From: DASSBG01 sp035699085
GTDB taxonomy: Bacteria; Pseudomonadota; Gammaproteobacteria; Xanthomonadales; Rhodanobacteraceae
DNA length: 64,000 nucleotides
Direction: 5' to 3'
NCBI GenBank assembly: GCA_035699085.1
Contig: DASSBG010000004.1
Span: 62,001-126,000, forward strand
A program made the position numbers and the translations under genes. Under the pieces are notes generated by a model. That model saw only the letters and a program-made list of their open reading frames with translations, searched no databases and had not been told where the DNA came from. How positions within the stretch are numbered: the stretch's first letter is position 1; every line of letters begins with the position of its first letter. Positions 61,740 to 64,000 of this stretch are shown in pieces.

Positions 61740-64000
61740 TCAGGGGCTCGCCGGTTGCGGCTCGGCCGCGGGCGCCGCCTCTGCCTCGGCTTCACTCTCC
61801 GCCTCACCGGCTTTGCGCGCGATCCAGACCGTGGCCAGCGCCGACAGGTAGGGTAGCGACTGCGCCGAGAGAATCGCGATCCACAGCAGGCCCTCGAGGT
61901 AGGTGCCACCGAACCGCAACGCCATGCCAATGATTGCAATGCCCAGCGCGATGGCCAGCAGCAGCTCCTCGCGCGCCGGCGCGAAGGTCGAGGCGCGGCC
62001 GCCCATGCGGCGCTTCTTGGAAGTGACAACGAAGGTGCCGTGCTTCTTCACCAGGCCGGCGAGGATCCCGCGGGCGATGGCGTGCGACAGCCCCATGCTG
62101 GCGATGGCCGCGCGCAAGGTGTCGCGCCAGCCGCAGGGCACCCGCGCGCGATACAGCACGATGCCGAGGCCGGCCTTGGCGATGAAGAAGCCCAGCGCCG
62201 GAATCAGGAACAGCATCATCGGCAGCGCGAACAGGCGCGGCAGGCCGATCATGCCGGCGGTCCAGTAGATCGCCATCAGCGTGAAGACAAGGTGCAGCGC
62301 GTCGGCGAACCAGCTGAACCAGCCTGTGAGGAAGTGGAAGCGCTGGCCGGCGCTCAGTGGCCCGCGCCGTACCAGCCACGACCAGCGCCCCTTCAGCACC
62401 TGCATGCCACCGAAGGCCCAGCGCCAGCGCTGCGACTTGTACGCGGTGAAATCGCTGGGCGTGAGGCCCTTGCCCATCAGCTCGTCGACGTAGAGCAGCT
62501 TGTAGCCGGCATGCATCAGGCGCAGGCCGAGCTCGGCGTCCTCGCAGATGGTCCACTCCGACCAGCCGCCGCAGCCATCCAGCGCGCTGCGCCGGACCAT
62601 GGTCATGGTGCCGTGCTGGATGATCGCGTTGCGCTCGTTGCGGTGGTGCATGCCGATGCGGAAGAAACCATCGTATTCCCAGGCGGTCATGCGGCGGAAC
62701 GCGTTGTCCTGGAAGTCGCGGTGCGCCTGCGGGCATTGCACCACGCCGACGTCGGGCTGGTGGAAATAGCCGGCCAGCCGCGACAGCCAGTCGGGCCGCA
62801 CGACGTAATCCGCATCGACCACGGCGACCACGTCAGCGCGTGCATCGGTCTGTTCCAGGCCGTAATTGAGCGCGCCGGCCTTGAAGCCGGGCCAAGGCTC
62901 CAGGTGGAAGAAGCGAAACCGCGGGCCGAGCTGCTCGCAATACGCCTGCACCGGTTGCCATACTTCGGGGTCCCGGGTGTTGTTGTCGATCACCAGCACC
63001 TCGAAGCGGGCGTAGTCCAGCGCCGCCAGCGAGTCGAGCGTGGCGATCACCATGTCCGGCGGCTCGTTGTAGCAGGCGAGGTGCACGGAGACGAACGGCT
63101 GGTCTGCCTCCGGCTCCGGCTCGCGCAATTCGAAGTGCCGCAGCCAGCGCTTGTGCCAGAGCACCTCGGTAAACTCGAAGCCGTTGATCAGCAGGATGGC
63201 AATGATCGCGATCTGCGCCGGGAACAGCAGCGCCAGCATCGTCCAGTCGACCGCGCCGAGGTAGAAGTTGAACGGCAGCGTCGCCGACCAGACCACCACG
63301 CCGGCGGCGAGCTGGATCAGCACCAGGAAGAACCAGCGCCCGGCGGCGCGGAAGCGGGTGAAGTGCCAGGCGAACAGGAACATCGGCAGCAGCGCCAGCA
63401 ACGATGCCGCACCAGCCTTCCAGGGCCAGGAGGCATCCTCGACCACCGGCCCGGTCAGCGGAAACTTCAGCGTGCGGTCGGCGTCGTACATGCCCCAGTA
63501 GGCGCCGACGCGGCCCTCGCCGAGGCCCTCCTTCCATGGCTGGTCGAATGCCTCCATCAGGAAGTAGTCGATGCCGCGCGCGCGCGCCACGTTCAGCCAC
63601 TGGCGAAGGAAGATGGCTTCGTTCGAGGTGGAGGGCTTGGCGTATTCGAATCGATCGCCGTTGGAAGGCCAGCCTATCTCGCCGACCAGGATCCGCTTGT
63701 ACGGAAACATCTGGCGCAGTGCGTCGTAGCGTTGCAGCACGTCGCCAATGGCATCCTTGCGCGCCACGCCCTCCCAGTACGGCAGCAGGTGCACCGTGAT
63801 GTAGTCGACGTGCCGGGCCAGCTCCGGGTACTTGTGCCAGATGTGCCAGGGTTCCGCCGTCGACACCGGCTGCCGGATCGCGGCGCGCGCGCGGTCCAGC
63901 CATGCCATCAGCTCGTTGGGAGACATGTCGTGGCGCAGCAGCACCTCGTTGCCGACGATGACCTGGGTGATCGTCTGCGGGTAGTCGGCCGCCATCGAGA
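61740..64000 (-). CDS. GH17-GT2 beta-(1,3)-glucan synthase-like protein (NdvB type), 5' end outside window
   Basis: The visible 753 residues join a glycoside hydrolase 17 domain (to about 190; acid in VIVGNEVLLR, nucleophile in VGEIGWPSNG) to a membrane GT2 synthase. The synthase has DADYVVRPDWL, the TICEDAELG and QRWRW motifs and several helices. The same GH17-GT2 fusion makes cyclic beta-(1,3)-glucans in bradyrhizobia and biofilm glucans in Pseudomonas. The start lies beyond the right edge, as the frame is open at 64000. The tail is Ala/Glu-rich. Confidence 0.88.
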   Translation of the reverse strand, partial: SMAADYPQTITQVIVGNEVLLRHDMSPNELMAWLDRARAAIRQPVSTAEPWHIWHKYPELARHVDYITVHLLPYWEGVARKDAIGDVLQRYDALRQMFPYKRILVGEIGWPSNGDRFEYAKPSTSNEAIFLRQWLNVARARGIDYFLMEAFDQPWKEGLGEGRVGAYWGMYDADRTLKFPLTGPVVEDASWPWKAGAASLLALLPMFLFAWHFTRFRAAGRWFFLVLIQLAAGVVVWSATLPFNFYLGAVDWTMLALLFPAQIAIIAILLINGFEFTEVLWHKRWLRHFELREPEPEADQPFVSVHLACYNEPPDMVIATLDSLAALDYARFEVLVIDNNTRDPEVWQPVQAYCEQLGPRFRFFHLEPWPGFKAGALNYGLEQTDARADVVAVVDADYVVRPDWLSRLAGYFHQPDVGVVQCPQAHRDFQDNAFRRMTAWEYDGFFRIGMHHRNERNAIIQHGTMTMVRRSALDGCGGWSEWTICEDAELGLRLMHAGYKLLYVDELMGKGLTPSDFTAYKSQRWRWAFGGMQVLKGRWSWLVRRGPLSAGQRFHFLTGWFSWFADALHLVFTLMAIYWTAGMIGLPRLFALPMMLFLIPALGFFIAKAGLGIVLYRARVPCGWRDTLRAAIASMGLSHAIARGILAGLVKKHGTFVVTSKKRRMGGRASTFAPAREELLLAIALGIAIIGMALRFGGTYLEGLLWIAILSAQSLPYLSALATVWIARKAGEAESEAEAEAAPAAEPQPASP

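Overview
The window is GC-rich chromosomal DNA from a gammaproteobacterium of the order Xanthomonadales/Lysobacterales, most likely Rhodanobacteraceae or a near relative. The best markers are a fused aspartate kinase-diaminopimelate decarboxylase (lysAC) followed by the MurL/MurD2 pair, the order tRNA-Gln-prs-rplY-pth-ychF, a split pntAA/pntAB/pntB transhydrogenase, and many GGGACC-type heptamer arrays between genes. No plasmid, prophage, transposase, integrase or CRISPR array was seen. It reads as a core-genome segment with compact operons; many gene pairs overlap as ATGA or GTGA.

Layout. 1-2.8 kb: the end of a cation/proton antiporter, two small conserved proteins and an SDR oxidoreductase. 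3.2-7.2 kb: tRNA-Gln, prs, rplY, pth, ychF. 7.4-12.8 kb, minus strand: HNH protein, pirin, gamma-glutamyltransferase, ferredoxin, lipoprotein, coaD, rsmD. 12.9-16.6 kb: ftsY, an AsmA-like protein, mutY, yggX. 16.5-23.9 kb: tRNA-Phe, a cation-efflux transporter, a SET-domain methyltransferase, a Nudix hydrolase, a secreted beta-propeller, an ExoIX-like nuclease and a nitroreductase. 24.3-28.7 kb: the transhydrogenase genes, interrupted by an oppositely oriented sigma factor/DUF3619/DUF3106 operon. 28.9-37.4 kb: sufT, a short asparaginase, msrA, an AidB-like dehydrogenase, wrbA/DUF2069 and a yihY-tlpA-acyP operon. 37.4-39.0 kb: an A/T-richer patch with two degraded genes. 39.0-45.3 kb: an EF-G-like GTPase, a proline-rich envelope protein and an isoquinoline-oxidoreductase-type molybdoenzyme. 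45.6-51.0 kb: lysAC-murL-murD2. 51.2-64 kb: an M13 peptidase, a glycosyltransferase pair, tamA/tamB and a truncated GH17-GT2 glucan synthase.

Functional themes are peptidoglycan precursor supply (diaminopimelate from LysAC, D-glutamate made on the nucleotide precursor by MurD2/MurL), outer-membrane and glucan biogenesis (TamAB, GH17-GT2, glycosyltransferases), repair and redox defence (MutY, YggX, MsrA, WrbA, PntAB, SufT) and translation (prs/rplY/pth/ychF, RsmD, FtsY, EF-G-like).

The most unusual signal is not a gene. It is a family of tandem heptamer arrays (core GGGA plus three bases) at more than a dozen sites, several in inward-facing inverted pairs around a 110-240 bp core with a shared boundary sequence, one of them translated as the C-terminus of Pth. 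Other points are an alternative-pairing leader of rplY, a perfect 26-bp inverted repeat at the glycosyltransferase/tamB junction, 40-bp inverted repeats framing the short asparaginase gene, and the antisense sigma operon inside the transhydrogenase locus.
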